A program made the translations under genes and the position numbers. The notes under the pieces were generated by a model. The model had not been told where the DNA came from, did not search any database, and worked only from the letters and a program-made list of their open reading frames with translations. From Protonemura montana (lineage: Eukaryota > Arthropoda > Insecta > Plecoptera > Nemouridae): a stretch of DNA of 64,000 bases. Below are positions 56,101-64,000 of this stretch, piece after piece. The number at the start of each line of letters is the position of its first letter. The stretch's first letter is position 1. The stretch spans positions 30,800,133-30,864,132 of the forward strand of contig OX387602.1 of the NCBI GenBank assembly GCA_947568835.1, given 5' to 3'.

Positions 56101-56796
56101 GAAATTCAACAAACATTAGGTCAAAAATTAAAACTGCCGACGTTTCTCATCCAGTTTCAGTAAAGGCAAAGTCCTTGATCTTCTAAAATCTTTAAAACAA
56201 ACAAGAAATAAACTCAACAGGATTTTATCACCGTTCCAAGAGCCGGATCAGAGACAGTGGTATAATTGAATTTGTTTTCCAAGGAAACCTTTCCTGACAC
56301 TTGCATTCTGTGACAGGCCCAGAACAGTGATGCCCTCTGTCACTACTGCGAGACCAAGCAGGTGTCCATCTATCAGAAGGAGTTGTCCAAACAGCAACTG
56401 CTGGAGGAGCGCTTCTGTCGACTGTGGACCCAATGCCAGACCTGTCAGGGTTCACTACATGAAGAGGTCCTCTGTACCAGGTGATTTATTGCAAAGCATT
56501 TCCTATGCTTGAGGGTTACAGGATGCAACTAAACCTTGTAACTAACAGAAACCAGGTTTCCAAGCCTACAGCTCTATTTGTTCCATCGACTCCATCTTAT
56601 TCTCTCTACCAAATCCAAATCTATTTATTATTATAAAATTATTTAATTTAATCTGCTTGGAACCCACATTTTGGACTTACCGTTACCTCTGTTTTGCAGT
56701 CGGGACTGTCCAATTTTCTACATGCGGAAGAAGGTGCAGCTAGATCTGGTAACTCAAGACAAGACTATGTCTCGGTTCGGTGACCCCAGCTGGTGA
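41195..56796 (+). CDS. POLD1: DNA polymerase delta catalytic subunit, nineteen exons
   Basis: Nuclear B-family replicative polymerase with 3'-5' proofreading; works with PCNA in lagging-strand synthesis and repair. Exons: 41195-41256, 41393-41504, 41795-42136, 43087-43292, 43943-44136, 44762-44946, 45423-45668, 47388-47546, 48006-48149, 49204-49412, 50080-50341, 51162-51257, 52028-52165, 53104-53276, 54093-54195, 55147-55293, 55756-55992, 56317-56480, 56700-56796. The join is 3276 nt, 1091 aa plus TGA, in one frame, the usual family length. Exo I FDIEC (D304, E306), Exo II NNFDLPY (D390), Exo III YCLKD (D503); Pol A DFSSLYPS (D591), Pol [10 protein letters not shown] (683-691), Pol C YGDTDS (742-747). 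CysA C997, C1000, C1013, C1016; CysB C1045, C1048, C1058, C1063 (Fe-S in yeast). Nothing is missing. Confidence 0.97.
42137..43086 (+). other. POLD1 intron 3
   Basis: 950 bp, phase 0. Short runs repeating 'atagcctta' occur at 42300-42370. No known repeat or gene seen. Confidence 0.65.
43293..43942 (+). other. POLD1 intron 4
   Basis: 650 bp, phase 2. A small Penelope-like tail fragment lies near 43865-43912, just before exon 5. Otherwise unremarkable. Confidence 0.65.
43943..48149 (+). CDS. POLD1: POLD1 exons 5-9: 3'-5' exonuclease domain
   Basis: Exons 43943-44136, 44762-44946, 45423-45668, 47388-47546 and 48006-48149. They encode the proofreading fold: DIE of Exo I is split by intron 5 (its Glu codon straddles the junction), NFDLPY of Exo II is in exon 7, and the Exo III aspartate is the first residue of exon 9. 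An in-frame ATG at 43914 upstream of exon 5 is intronic, since the acceptor at 43941-43942 restores the frame from exon 4. Confidence 0.93.
44328..44545 (-). mobile_element. tRNA-derived SINE, reverse, with leader
   Basis: Reverse copy with tail start, tRNA-like part (T-arm and D-arm recognisable, loop CGCGACA without U33) and leader. The leader matches that of the copy at 6536. It lies in POLD1 intron 5. Confidence 0.78.
44632..44735 (-). mobile_element. Penelope-like repeat, reverse, diverged
   Basis: Reverse of the core region ('ccaacgtttcgcaacttacg', 'gtaacttcatcaagag'), several substitutions. It ends 27 bp before POLD1 exon 6. Confidence 0.66.
45004..45398 (+). mobile_element. 5S rRNA-derived SINE next to POLD1 exon 7
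   Basis: The 5' end is truncated within the head; the body and tail are complete, and the (ATA)n end stops about 24 bp before exon 7. Confidence 0.85.
46112..46315. mobile_element. Penelope-like repeat, head-to-head palindrome
   Basis: The reverse arm (46112-46205) and forward arm (46206-46315) meet at 'tatcaaggactgctcttacc'. Both carry the gaaacgtt core. POLD1 intron 7. Confidence 0.75.
46682..47312 (+). mobile_element. CRE-bearing TIR MITE, interrupted by an insertion
   Basis: Ends 'caatagggaaatctctttaa' and 'cttaagaagattttcctatt'. The interior is interrupted at about 46878-47077 by a second element. In POLD1 intron 7. Confidence 0.8.
46878..47077 (+). mobile_element. Short element nested in the MITE
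   Basis: About 200 bp absent from the other MITE copies, ending in a (TTGAA)n-like tail ('aaattgaattgaattga'). Perhaps a SINE; family unknown. Confidence 0.5.
47620..47993 (+). mobile_element. 5S rRNA-derived SINE next to POLD1 exon 9
   Basis: 5'-truncated head, full body and tail with (AATAAT)n. The end runs into the polypyrimidine tract (gtttttgtccag) of exon 9. Confidence 0.85.
48808..49055. mobile_element. Penelope-like repeat, head-to-head palindrome
   Basis: Reverse arm 'ttactttatcaagggtaaga' meets forward arm 'cttgatgaagtaacaggaac'. POLD1 intron 9. Confidence 0.75.
49204..53276 (+). CDS. POLD1: POLD1 exons 10-14: palm and fingers, motifs A-C
   Basis: Exons 49204-49412 (motif A), 50080-50341 (fingers and motif B), 51162-51257, 52028-52165 (motif C, opening with VIYGDTDSV) and 53104-53276 (KKRYAGLYW and the conserved MDCKGIE and RRDNCPLV segments). 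The two metal-binding aspartates, D591 and D744 or D746, are present, so the gene should encode an active polymerase. Confidence 0.94.
49510..49786 (+). repeat. 45-bp minisatellite in POLD1 intron 10
   Basis: Six units of 'tacaatagcgacatgggcca' plus 'tcaagccttcttgtacctcc' plus 'ctagg'. Because 45 is a multiple of three, both strands read open. No evidence of coding. Confidence 0.9.
50406..50572. mobile_element. Penelope-like repeat, inverted fragments
   Basis: A short reverse tail ('actatttgaaatgggttttg') then a forward tail ending 'acatcaagtagacatgagtc'. The core has been lost between them. Confidence 0.65.
50803..50947. mobile_element. tRNA-SINE head-to-head palindrome in POLD1 intron 11
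   Basis: A reverse tail segment (50803-50853) meets a forward tail (50854-50947) at about the last 10 bp of the T-arm. The arms match closely. Confidence 0.78.
51405..51456 (+). repeat. Short repeat with (ATTCT)n
   Basis: Four or so 'attct' units after 'gttgtaaataaacttct', in POLD1 intron 12. A related stretch is in ANKZF1 intron 7. A (ATTT)n tract lies at about 51695-51720. Confidence 0.6.
52266..52724 (+). mobile_element. CRE-bearing TIR MITE, most complete copy
   Basis: About 459 bp with inverted ends 'aatagggaaatctctttaa' and 'ttaaggagatttccctatt'. The interior has several gacgtca motifs (two full TGACGTCA palindromes in this copy and repeated 'aacgtcaag'). No target duplication is obvious by eye. 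In POLD1 intron 13. Confidence 0.82.
53463..53856 (+). repeat. 70-bp minisatellite with tRNA B-box-like motif, POLD1 intron 14
   Basis: About six units, each with 'gaggtcccaggttcgatcct'. The ggttcgatcc core matches the pol III B box, and 'ccaggttcgatcctgg' can form a T-arm-like hairpin. One unit has an extra 'ggtggccggctatcct'. Confidence 0.85.
54093..56796 (+). CDS. POLD1: POLD1 exons 15-19: thumb and C-terminal cysteine motifs
   Basis: Exons 54093-54195, 55147-55293, 55756-55992, 56317-56480 and 56700-56796. Intron 15 starts with GC rather than GT. The eight C-terminal cysteines (C-x2-C/C-x2-C, then C-x2-C/C-x4-C) are intact; in family members CysA is used for PCNA and CysB for an iron-sulfur cluster that holds the B-subunit. 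The protein ends at RFGDPSW. Confidence 0.93.
54640..55093 (+). repeat. 73-bp minisatellite in POLD1 intron 15
   Basis: About six units with 'gtgcagtcccatatgataac', 'caagttttaagatccttgtg' and 'gcttgtgcttattgctatgt'. The last unit is more diverged and stops about 50 bp before exon 16. Confidence 0.88.
55398..55675 (+). repeat. 41-bp minisatellite in POLD1 intron 16
   Basis: About seven units of 'gatctcaaataacctggata' plus 'gagcataggatccagccagct', some with 'aatagcatggata'. Confidence 0.88.
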
Positions 56797-58598
56797 ATGA
56801 GCAAGTGTTCCTGAAAGGAAACACTCTCTGAGAGATGTGTTTGCCAGTGACTGTGACACCTTGTTGAATACTTTCGTTCCAATCCGTCAACATGGAATGT
56901 TAGTTCTCTGAGCACTACAATTATTGCATGGCTCGCAAACAAATGTGATCAAATCAAAAGGAATCAATGAGAAAACTGCTGGTGATTTTTGTTTAAATAA
57001 CCTGTGAATGCCATTCATATTTGTAATGTTGAATTACTGGAAACTGTATCATGAAAGTAACTGTGTATAGCAAGGTATGCCTTGCTTTTGCTTATTTTTA
57101 TACTTGTTTTAAATTTCATCATCAATGTACATCATTAAATTTATTATTCTTAGTTCATTTTTATTTGTATGGTGCTCCTGACTTTGAGGTATTAGTGGCA
57201 GTGGTTGGGACAAAAGTTGAAGTTAATCTTCTAATAATAGAAGATGTGCTGCTCAAAAATTCTAAACATTTTGTTCGAAATCTGGTGTTATAGTGTTTAA
57301 AAAGAAAGTTAAATCGGATAATCTAGTGATTTGAGTGATTTTTTAATCAGTAGCAATATAAATGTATGGTGAAAATTCTGCAAATCTGCTTTAATAAGAA
57401 GAAACATTGTTTGGTCTTAGCAGCTGTCAAATAATGATGCACATCATTATTGGCTGCAGCTGTGCAAGTTTGAAACATGCTTGTGCACTGTTTCCATGAG
57501 GAAACCACCAGTTCCATGAGTTCACCAGTGTTCACACCAAATACTTTATACCTACCAAAAAAAACAGCTCTATCTCCTGTGGAAGTCCTGAAATTCACAA
57601 ACCAACATTCACAAATTTTGAATTTTTTCCCTAATCTCACACTATTAATTTTTTGTTTGCCTTTATTAAACAATTAATTTTATTTTTAATTTGAGTTTTT
57701 AGTACACATGTAAATGGAACTAACAGAAGTTTGTTGTTTTTTTCCCATCACTAGGAGGATGGCTGATCGAACAGTAAAATCTGGCACATTCCATGAGAAC
57801 TTAGCGCTCTGTGTCTTAATTCTTATAAGGTGAGAACAGGTAGTATTTTCATCCAACAAAAGAAACCTACAATTACCGATGGTAGTGTTATATCTGATTA
57901 TTTCGCAGGGATAGAAACTGCTCATTTATTCGATATGGAATTGCGCAATTTTCCGAAACTGAGTTTTATGGGTGTCCCAGATGTGGTGTAAGGGGAAGGA
58001 GGGGGAATTCGAGAGGTTGCACGATGTTGTGACAGCACGACAGTATAAAGACAGTGTTCTGCAGTTAGTTTCATTGCTCGGCTCCTACAGTTCAAAGGTC
58101 AGTGTTGCTGCTATTTTAGTTCAGACACGGCTTGCACCTATAGATATTAAGTAACCGACAGAAAGGTGAATATTGCATGCCTTAAAATCCTAACCTAAAA
58201 AGGCAACATGTGTAGCAGTGGGATTTGTTCAAAATGTACCTATTTTCCCGTATATTGAAGCAAAGAACAACAATTTTTTGCTCAAATTACTTAGCTGATA
58301 TCTCTTATTGTAAGCGAATTTTCTTTATGTCTACACCAGCGTTGCTTCGCCTGGCCGCTACTAACTCTTGTACCTCCCTAACAATGGGATTCACTACTGT
58401 AATTTAACGTAGTTCTACTTTATAGTGGACTGATAACTTAATTATTGGGGCTGTCTCATCTGTGTTTTTGGTGAAATTTTCTTATTGAGACTGGTCACTC
58501 TCCCTGTAAGTTTTTTCCATGATAGTCATTCAAAAACCCCAGCAAGCTAGCTTGTTGCATTTTTTGTAGAAAGTTCTTATTTGAATCTTTAACCGAAG
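56797..58598. other. Intergenic region POLD1 to ANKZF1
   Basis: 1.8 kb. AT-rich and unique-looking; it probably carries the POLD1 3' UTR (ATTAAA motifs at 57134-57139 and 57665-57670) and the ANKZF1 promoter. No copies of the local repeat families and no supported coding sequence. Confidence 0.55.
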
Positions 58599-61500
58599 AT
58601 GGTGCTGGATACAAAAAGTGTGAAAGTTTACGAGACGGAGGCGTTCACTCAGCTCACTCGTGGTGCCCGACTGTTCCGATACACACGCTCGAACAAGACA
58701 GATAATTCTGGTGAGGATTTGCTCCTGATTTACATAACCTTTTTTAAGATTTTATTAAAATATATTTTGCTTTACCTTATTTTACCACTTCTTTATTGTA
58801 CAGTATCATTAGATTTTTATTGAATTATTTGACAAAAGCTAACTAAACTCACCAGATTTAAACTATTGCAGCCTCAATCCTAGAAAAGCAGACGAGGAAT
58901 GAGACTGAGAAGAAAACGGATGGAACTTCTTCATCTATTACAGAGCCTACAGAGTTAAATGAGAGCGATTCGACAGCGTCATCAGTAATTACAAACAAAA
59001 TCGTTCCAACCAGTCTGGAAAATATGCGTATGGAACCAAAAAAAACCTCGAATTTCATTGACCGACGCATAGATCTCTTCAACCATGAAAGTAAAGACAA
59101 CGGCCTCGATGAATTGGAAAAAAGAATGAATGCGTTGAGTGCATCTGAGCAAGAAAATGTGGCGTTATCCAAGGTTTGGGAACCGGCATTGGCTCACGGC
59201 AACGACAGAAGAGAGGAGAGAGCGGAAGGTGTTGTGCGATCATGCCTGACGTGTGGCGAAGAGTTTTCAGACGCGATGGCACAAAGGCGGCACTACCAAC
59301 TTGACTGGCACCGATGCAACCTCCACAGGGCCCTGAAAGGCCGTCTACCGGTATCCGAAGACCAGTTTGCTGAGCTTGTTGGTGAGCCACTGTTTGCCTG
59401 GCTACGGATGGGAGTATTTTATCATTAACAACACTATAACCGTCTCAAAAATTGATGCCCAAACGCTGACTCGAACCCCGATCTCCACCTGTCGCGGGTG
59501 TCGAAAGGTGGAGATCGGGGTTCGAGTCCGCGTTTGGGCATCAATTTTTGAGACGGTTATAGTGTTGTTAATAATAAAATACCCCGCGCATTGCAAGCGT
59601 TTGCAATTTAAATAAGATTTCATACAGATGGGAGGACTTTTCATATATCTTTTATCACTTACACACTTCACGAGGAAGGAAAAAGCACTGTAGTTGTTGT
59701 AGTTAGGAAAGTTACTCGATATAAAAAAATAACTAACGAAGAAGAGAAGAGATATGCAATTACCAAAGCATGAAAGATATGTTGCTAAATACCTAAGGGT
59801 ACAGTTTAGTCTCCTTGCTTTATTTACAGTAACAAGTATTTTACCTGATGATTGTTTTTAGACTCAAGTCTACTTGATCTAAACTTAGCACTAGTTTTAA
59901 CAAAAACTATTTCAACTGGGCTTTGAATGCTAAGTGAAGAACAACTAAATTTCCCAACGTTTCGTAACTTGTACCTGTTACTTCTTCAAGGGTTAAAGCA
60001 GTTCTGCATAACCCTTGACCCTATAAGTCTTGCTCTAGACCGCTTCAACCCTTGAAGAAGTAACAGGTACAAGTTACGAAATGTTGGGAAATTTAGTTGT
60101 TCTTTACTTAGCATTCAAAACCCAGTTGAAATAGTTTTGTCAGTTTTACCCAACTTAGATACCTAAAGTAGATACTCCAAGGTGTGTTTAACAAAGTAAA
60201 GGAATGTGCTCTGTCCCCGTCAGATGCGGAAGATTTATCAAGTATCTCCGGTTCTGAGACTGAGTCGGAGTCGGAAGGTGACTCCAGCCCGGAGGTGACT
60301 GCCAACGAGGGGGAGGCAGGGGTGGGCCCAGAGTCCCAACGACACTCGCGGATCTTCTTTGAGACTGTTGACCATCGCGTCTTCTCCCTGCATCGTTGCC
60401 TGCTGCAAAGCAAGAAGGTACTTCCTACTCGTTACAAATATCTGTCTAGAGCCGTTTTATGCCCGTCATTGTCACCGAGTGAGTGTTTTGCTGCAGGAAT
60501 CGGCGACGGAGGAACAGTTGCTGGTTGCGTGTCAGGCGCTGGGAACTAAGACTCGGTGGGCGGTGATCTTGGCAGGTGGAGGACACTTTGCTGCAGCCAT
60601 CTTTAATGGTGAGCCCCGAACCTGAGCGAGAACCGGGACCAGAGGCACTGGAAGTTGCCGGATGCACTTCAATCCGGTCCATCCGGTTTTACCTTGCCTG
60701 ATTACCACAGGAAACCAAATCCAATTTAGACTGCATTCAATATCCAGGGGAAGATGGATCAATCTATACATAAGATCAAATTTAGATGAGTTTTTATTTA
60801 TAAAAAAGTAATAATTACGTTCTCTTGCAATAAAGTTTCAAATATAGCTTGTTATTTCTCTAAAAAAAAAAAAAAAAATGCTTGGAATATGTATTATGAC
60901 TTGTGTAGTTTTGTTCTTCATCTGTTTTGATCTCAATGCAGTTTGATAAAAACTGGATTAAAGCACTTTTTGGGAGCTGCAATTGCTGGCAGTGACATCT
61001 TTTTTCAATTCACATCTTAGAACCGATTGATAGATTTGTGTGAATTGACAACCCGCTATTTTTACAACGGGTCATGTCTAATGGCGTCGGTGAATGAGTG
61101 GGTGACAATAAGCCTAACCTAGCCTAGAAGGAACCTGGTTCTGGCACGAAGCCTACTCTTGTCAAAGAACACCAAGGGGACCACCAGCTTAACGTCCCTT
61201 CCGAAGGACGGTACAACGCGAACAACAGGATTCCTTCACAAATCCATGCTGTCGAGAGGTTGATAAGCAAGGCGAAGGAAGTTGCTGTACTAACTTTCAT
61301 CCCTTCAACCTCTCTCCCAAACAGAACTAGTCATGTGTCTGATGGTCATCCATCCAATACCTGACCCAGCGCAGTGTTGCTAAACTTTCATCTCTCTAAC
61401 CTCTCTCCCAAACAGAACTGGTCATGTGTATGACGGTCACCCATCCAATACCTGACTCAGCGCAGTGTTGCTAAACTTTCATCCTTCCAACCTCTCTCCC

Positions 61501-63934
61501 GAACAGAACTGGTCATGTGTATGACGGTCACCCATCTAATACCTGACCCAGGACCAATGTGATTGGTGCAAGTTGCAAGGGGCGGAGATCAAGGCCGTGC
61601 TTGCGGTTTCAGGTGGAACGGTGGCGTTGTGCAAGACGTTCCACACGTACACGGTGCGCCGGGGACAAGGCACCGCGCAAGGTCTGCGAGACTCGCGCGG
61701 CAGCGCACCTAAAAGCGCCGGCGCTGCCATGCGAAGACGAAACGAGCTCACGTTGCTACAGGTAATCACACTTCTTATGTTTTGCTGCATTCCACTTTCA
61801 ACGTTGGTTTTATGTAAATGTATACTTTTTAAACTGTGTTCTAAAACGACTCTCTGCTTCCCACTACGCTCTCCAAGTTCTTGAGTTTAGCCTGCGACAG
61901 ATTAACGTTGATTCGAAAAATAATAAAAACAATTGTCTTTAACAAAAACTATTTCAACTGGGTTTTGAATGCTAAGTAAAGAACAACTAAATTTCCCAAC
62001 GTTTCGTAACTTGTACCTGTTACTTCTACAAGGGTTAAAGCAGTCAAGTAAGGGAAAGAGGACTGCTTTTACCCTTGATAAAGTAACAGGTACAAGTTAC
62101 GAAACGTCGGGAAATTTAGTTGTTCTTCACTTAGCATTCAAAACCCAATTGAAATAGTTTTTGTTAAAACTAGTGCTAAGTTTACATCAAGTAGACATGA
62201 GTCTAAAAACGATAATAAATAATAATTGTCTTTATTACAGTGAACAAAGTACATTTTTATAAAAAGTGTCATGTGAGTTCAGATAGAAATACAATTGTAT
62301 CTATCCGTTGTTTAATGCTAAGAAATTCCTTAAAACTGTAGTAACAATTTTTTTTTAGGATTTCTTTCAATATGTCATTTCACACAAAACTTAAATTTTT
62401 GTGGGCAAATTATAAAGAAACCACAGATCCTTTCAAGTCTTGGTCTTGTTTAAATTGCAGGACGTGCAAGCCTTGCTTGACTCGTGGCGAGATGAGCTGG
62501 CCACCGTTACCCTCGTGTTCGTGAGGGCATCGCCCACTTTGAAGGCGTCGCTCTTTGGGGGGCGCCGCCCTGCTATTGGCCCGCGAGATCCTCGACTCCG
62601 CCCTGTTCCGTTCCCCACGCGGCGAGCGACGCTGGCAGAGTGTCAGCGAGCTCTCGATCTCCTCGCTACCGTATCTGGGCACGGTTAGTTCCGAACCGTT
62701 CTGTCGCAGAACCATTGAATGTGTTGGCGTTGAGTGTAGGTTATAGGTAGAGAAACAACGTCAATGTTACAGTCTCTGCGTGAAAGATGGCTGCCAAATG
62801 ACTACCTTACCGACAAAAATGCAGAGTACCGGAACGTCACGTTAAGTGGAGCCACTGTCGTATGAAATTTAATTTCGATATTTCTCGTAGGTTAACTCGC
62901 TTTTGAATATCGTTACGTGTATATCAATCGTTGAGGTAAACATTGATGGAGATTTTTTGAGCATGAAAAGTCACAAAAGCGAGTTAACCTACGAGAAATA
63001 TCGAAATTAAATTTCATACGACAGTGGCTCCACTTAACTTGATGTTCCGGTACTCTGCATTTTTGTCGGTAAGGTAGTCATTTTTCACACAGAGACTGTA
63101 ACATTGACGTTGAAACTCTACCTATAACCTACACTCAACAATCATACCCAATGATAGCTTAGTCTTTGAATGAGCACGGCAACTTTGACAGGTCGAACCC
63201 AGACATTCCAACTGTCGCTGGAAGCGCAGGCGGCTGCGGTGTGTGTGAAACCAACCACTCCGCGTACCAAAAACCGAGACGCGTCCAGAGAGCCGCGAGA
63301 TCGGCCGCCGCCGTTGCCGCTGCCAAACTCGTCAAGCTCTGAAGATGACTCAGGTGAGACTCAACATCAGGCAACTTCAAATATCATCTGTTCAATCAGG
63401 ATCGATATCAGGATCAGAAGCATTATCTAGTGGTCGCTAGATGATATGTACATTTGATAGCTAGCTATGAATAATTATCTTCAATTAAACAAGATGAGAA
63501 CATGACTTTGAAACAAATAATTAATGTATTCACTATTCAGTGAACAAATCAAAATGTATAGTTTTAATTTATATCTGATGTCACTTGGGTTGCTGTAGAT
63601 ATGCTTTTCAAAGTCAGGCGTGTGAATCAGCCACAATTTGCCCCAAAAGTTGGAAGTTAGATTCACTAAGTCCACCCTTGCCTTGCAGACCATGGTCCAG
63701 AGCTGCAGACGGAGTTGATGGACGTTGACTTCAATGTGCTGCGAGAGTTCCAGTGCAAACCTCGGCGCCAGCGCAAGCCGCGGAGGGGACGTCGCGCTGG
63801 CGGCAAGTCTGTGCAAGTGCCTGAACCTGCGCAGGATCCAGCGCAGGAACCTGAGCAGGATTCGGTGCTGACTGAGCCAGCGCCACTTGTGCAGGGAGGA
63901 GCGGAGCAGGATAACAGAATTGATGCTCAAGAAG
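58599..63934 (+). CDS. ANKZF1: ANKZF1/Vms1 peptidyl-tRNA hydrolase (5' part, eight exons)
   Basis: Ribosome-quality-control factor; releases the nascent chain from peptidyl-tRNA on stalled 60S subunits and works with VCP/p97. Exons: 58599-58710, 58872-59381, 60182-60417, 60497-60608, 61613-61761, 62461-62683, 63192-63353, 63689-63934; all GT-AG and in phase; the last ends in phase 1 at a gtaaac donor, so the gene continues past the edge. The C2H2 finger has C162, C165, H178 and H184 (CLTCGEEF...HYQLDWH). An acidic Ser-rich stretch (SSISGSETESESEG) is in exon 3. The VLRF1 domain spans exons 3-6, with AGGGHFAAAIF and GTAQGLRD; Q346 is the expected catalytic glutamine. The later part is Pro- and basic-rich (KPRRQRKPRRGRRAGGK). 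The ankyrin repeats and p97-binding tail of family members are not in the window. Confidence 0.93.
59415..59635. mobile_element. tRNA-SINE head-to-head palindrome in ANKZF1 intron 2
   Basis: A reverse copy runs from the tail into the anticodon region and turns at about 59500 into a forward copy ('aaaggtggagatcggggttc'), with near-perfect arms. Confidence 0.8.
59858..60142. mobile_element. Penelope-like repeat, head-to-head palindrome
   Basis: A long palindrome in ANKZF1 intron 2: reverse arm from 'agactcaagtctacttgatc' through 'ccaacgtttcgtaacttgta', forward arm from 'cccttgaagaagtaacaggt'. Confidence 0.75.
60609..61612 (+). other. ANKZF1 intron 4 with reverse 5S-SINE
   Basis: About 1.0 kb, phase 1. 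The reverse 5S-SINE occupies 61065-61555, ending close to the next acceptor (cggtttcag at 61604-61612). An A-run lies at about 60860. Confidence 0.75.
61065..61555 (-). mobile_element. 5S rRNA-derived SINE, reverse, several heads
   Basis: A reverse copy with a shortened tail (starts 'catgtctaatggcgtcggtg'), body, and about three head units ending near 'catctaatacctgaccca'. Confidence 0.82.
61762..62460 (+). other. ANKZF1 intron 5 with palindromic Penelope-like copy
   Basis: About 700 bp, phase 0. The head-to-head Penelope-like element is at 61940-62212. Confidence 0.75.
61940..62212. mobile_element. Penelope-like repeat, head-to-head palindrome
   Basis: ANKZF1 intron 5. Reverse arm 'ttgtacctgttacttctaca' and forward arm 'cccttgataaagtaacaggt' with the full 3' end. 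Confidence 0.75.
62684..63191 (+). other. ANKZF1 intron 6 made largely of a fold-back element
   Basis: About 508 bp, phase 1. More than 80 percent of it is the fold-back element 62729-63139, which leaves 45 bp to the donor and 52 bp to exon 7. Confidence 0.8.
62729..63139 (-). mobile_element. Fold-back element, second copy, opposite orientation
   Basis: The same arms as the copy at 8950, but the loop between them is inverted relative to it. No clear target duplication. It fills most of ANKZF1 intron 6. Confidence 0.83.
63354..63688 (+). other. ANKZF1 intron 7
   Basis: 335 bp, phase 1. A stretch at about 63410-63470 resembles one in POLD1 intron 12 (51385-51480), sharing 'tggtcgctaaataat'-like and 'gtacatttgat' words, probably an uncharacterised short repeat. 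Confidence 0.6.
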
Positions 63935-64000
63935 GTAAACCATAAATTAAGCTTGCACAGATATTCCATCCTTATAAAGCAAAGACTGCCACAGATAAAG

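Larger units (their letters stand above)
59382..60181 (+). other. ANKZF1 intron 2 with two palindromic retroelements
   Basis: 800 bp, phase 1. It holds a head-to-head tRNA-SINE (59415-59635) and a head-to-head Penelope-like copy (59858-60142), which ends 40 bp before exon 3. Confidence 0.75.

Noticed and set aside
63481-63969. 162-codon reverse frame at the right edge
   Set aside because: It overlaps ANKZF1 exon 8 in antisense; the sense reading is clearly the protein.

Overview
The window comes from an animal nuclear genome: every gene is split by GT-AG introns (one GC-AG) and the introns are full of SINEs, Penelope-like fragments, MITEs and minisatellites. I think it is an arthropod because the first gene is closest, from memory of the families, to the arthropod crustacean cardioactive peptide (CCAP) receptor. 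I cannot place it further. The many short introns and the retained 5S-headed and tRNA-headed SINEs do not point to one order.

Four protein genes lie on the + strand. (1) About 302-26528: the 3' part of a CCAP-receptor-type GPCR, six exons from TM3 to the C-terminal tail; the upstream exons lie left of the window. (2) 30015-36516: phosphatidylserine synthase (PTDSS1-like), eight exons that join to exactly 478 codons plus stop. (3) 41195-56796: DNA polymerase delta catalytic subunit (POLD1), nineteen exons that join to exactly 1091 codons plus stop, with all exonuclease, polymerase and C-terminal cysteine motifs intact. (4) 58599 to beyond the right edge: the 5' two thirds of ANKZF1/Vms1, the ribosome-quality-control peptidyl-tRNA hydrolase, eight exons ending in the middle of the gene. 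I see no sign that the four work in one pathway: ecdysis/heart signalling, phospholipid synthesis, DNA replication and stalled-ribosome rescue. Only their shared orientation links them.

The accessory sequence consists of: a 5S rRNA-derived SINE (about 13 loci), often with tandemly multiplied 5S-like heads; a tRNA-derived SINE (6 loci, three of them head-to-head palindromes); a Penelope-like/hammerhead-like repeat (about 12 loci, five head-to-head); a TIR MITE with CRE-like TGACGTCA palindromes (4 loci); a long-hairpin fold-back element (2 loci, one with an 8-bp target duplication); and seven minisatellites, four of them in POLD1 introns. The most interesting regulatory candidate is a cluster of four FTZ-F1/ERR-type sites next to TATA-like sequences in the first visible CCAP-receptor intron. 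The interval 36.5-41.1 kb, between PTDSS1 and POLD1, has none of these repeat families and may be a long 3' UTR.
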